Assembly: GCA_023396065.1 (NCBI GenBank)
Contig: JAEWXF010000016.1
Coordinates: 1 to 12,610 of the forward strand
Source: Methanobacteriota archaeon
GTDB lineage: Archaea; Halobacteriota; Methanomicrobia; Methanomicrobiales; Methanocorpusculaceae
Length of the DNA stretch: 12,610 nucleotides
Direction: 5' to 3'
Each line of letters starts with the position of its first letter. The first letter of the stretch is position 1. The notes beneath the pieces were generated by a model. It saw only the letters and a program-made list of their open reading frames with translations. It had not been told where the DNA came from and searched no databases. A program made the translations under genes and the position numbers. This document shows, piece after piece, positions 12,531 through 12,610 of this stretch.

Positions 12531-12610
12531 ATGCAGGTCGATACTTTTCTTGCGGGTCTTTGGACGTATATGGGGAACCACGGCTTGAAAGCCGAAGATG
12601 GTTTCCGGGG
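12531..12610 (+). CDS. Possible 5' end of a gene running off the window
   Basis: ATG 12531 opens a frame reading MQVDTFLAGLWTYMGNHGLK and onward to the window edge. An alternative frame from GTG 12509 reads VSDNTFFDAGRYF and is also open to the edge. Neither has a well-placed ribosome site, and neither resembles a family I know. Which frame, if either, is real cannot be decided from 80-100 bases. Confidence 0.25.
   Translation, partial: MQVDTFLAGLWTYMGNHGLKAEDGFR

Overview
The window looks like a chromosomal segment of a euryarchaeal methanogen, most plausibly of the order Methanomicrobiales (Methanocorpusculum-like). The grounds are archaeal information-processing genes (DNA polymerase D small subunit, Orc1/Cdc6, archaeal-type TyrRS), a type II glyceraldehyde-3-phosphate dehydrogenase, archaeal TATA promoters with short leaders, oligo-T terminators, and origin recognition boxes. 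The lineage is inferred from general gene content; no marker such as 16S rRNA is present.

Layout. Positions 1-560 are intergenic or accessory: a large imperfect inverted repeat (1-236), small GC-rich repeats, and the last ~54 codons of a dinD-type gene. That fragment starts exactly where a 17-bp repeat ends, and an inverted copy of this repeat lies at the far right of the window. Positions 568-4996 on the minus strand hold a four-gene run, read right to left: orc1/cdc6, an Lrp/AsnC-type regulator, a class I aminotransferase, and the small subunit (DP1) of DNA polymerase D. Positions 5084-5686 are a non-coding replication origin: two ORB elements in inverted orientation around an AT-rich stretch, with a tiny promoter-equipped ORF between them. 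A third ORB core lies in the promoter region of the DP1 gene.

Rightward from the origin on the plus strand are the type II GAPDH gene, a fusion of a WG-repeat-like domain to a histidine phosphatase, and a cassette of two paralogous small FMN-binding split-barrel proteins (PPOX-like). These flank a winged-helix protein with two compact cysteine clusters. The first PPOX gene has a perfect 11-bp inverted repeat at its promoter. The archaeal TyrRS gene follows. It converges on an AAA_14/DUF4143 ATPase gene (minus strand), whose promoter is preceded by two strong palindromes. The last ~440 bases are intergenic, with repeats matching those at the left end, and possibly the start of another gene.

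How the genes fit together. The minus-strand run links replication initiation (Orc1/Cdc6) with the replicative polymerase subunit, and both are tied to the origin by ORB sites. Genes on both sides are transcribed away from the origin. The most novel-looking parts are the PPOX / Cys-rich winged-helix / PPOX cassette, the WG-repeat/histidine-phosphatase fusion, and the palindromic control region of the DUF4143 ATPase.
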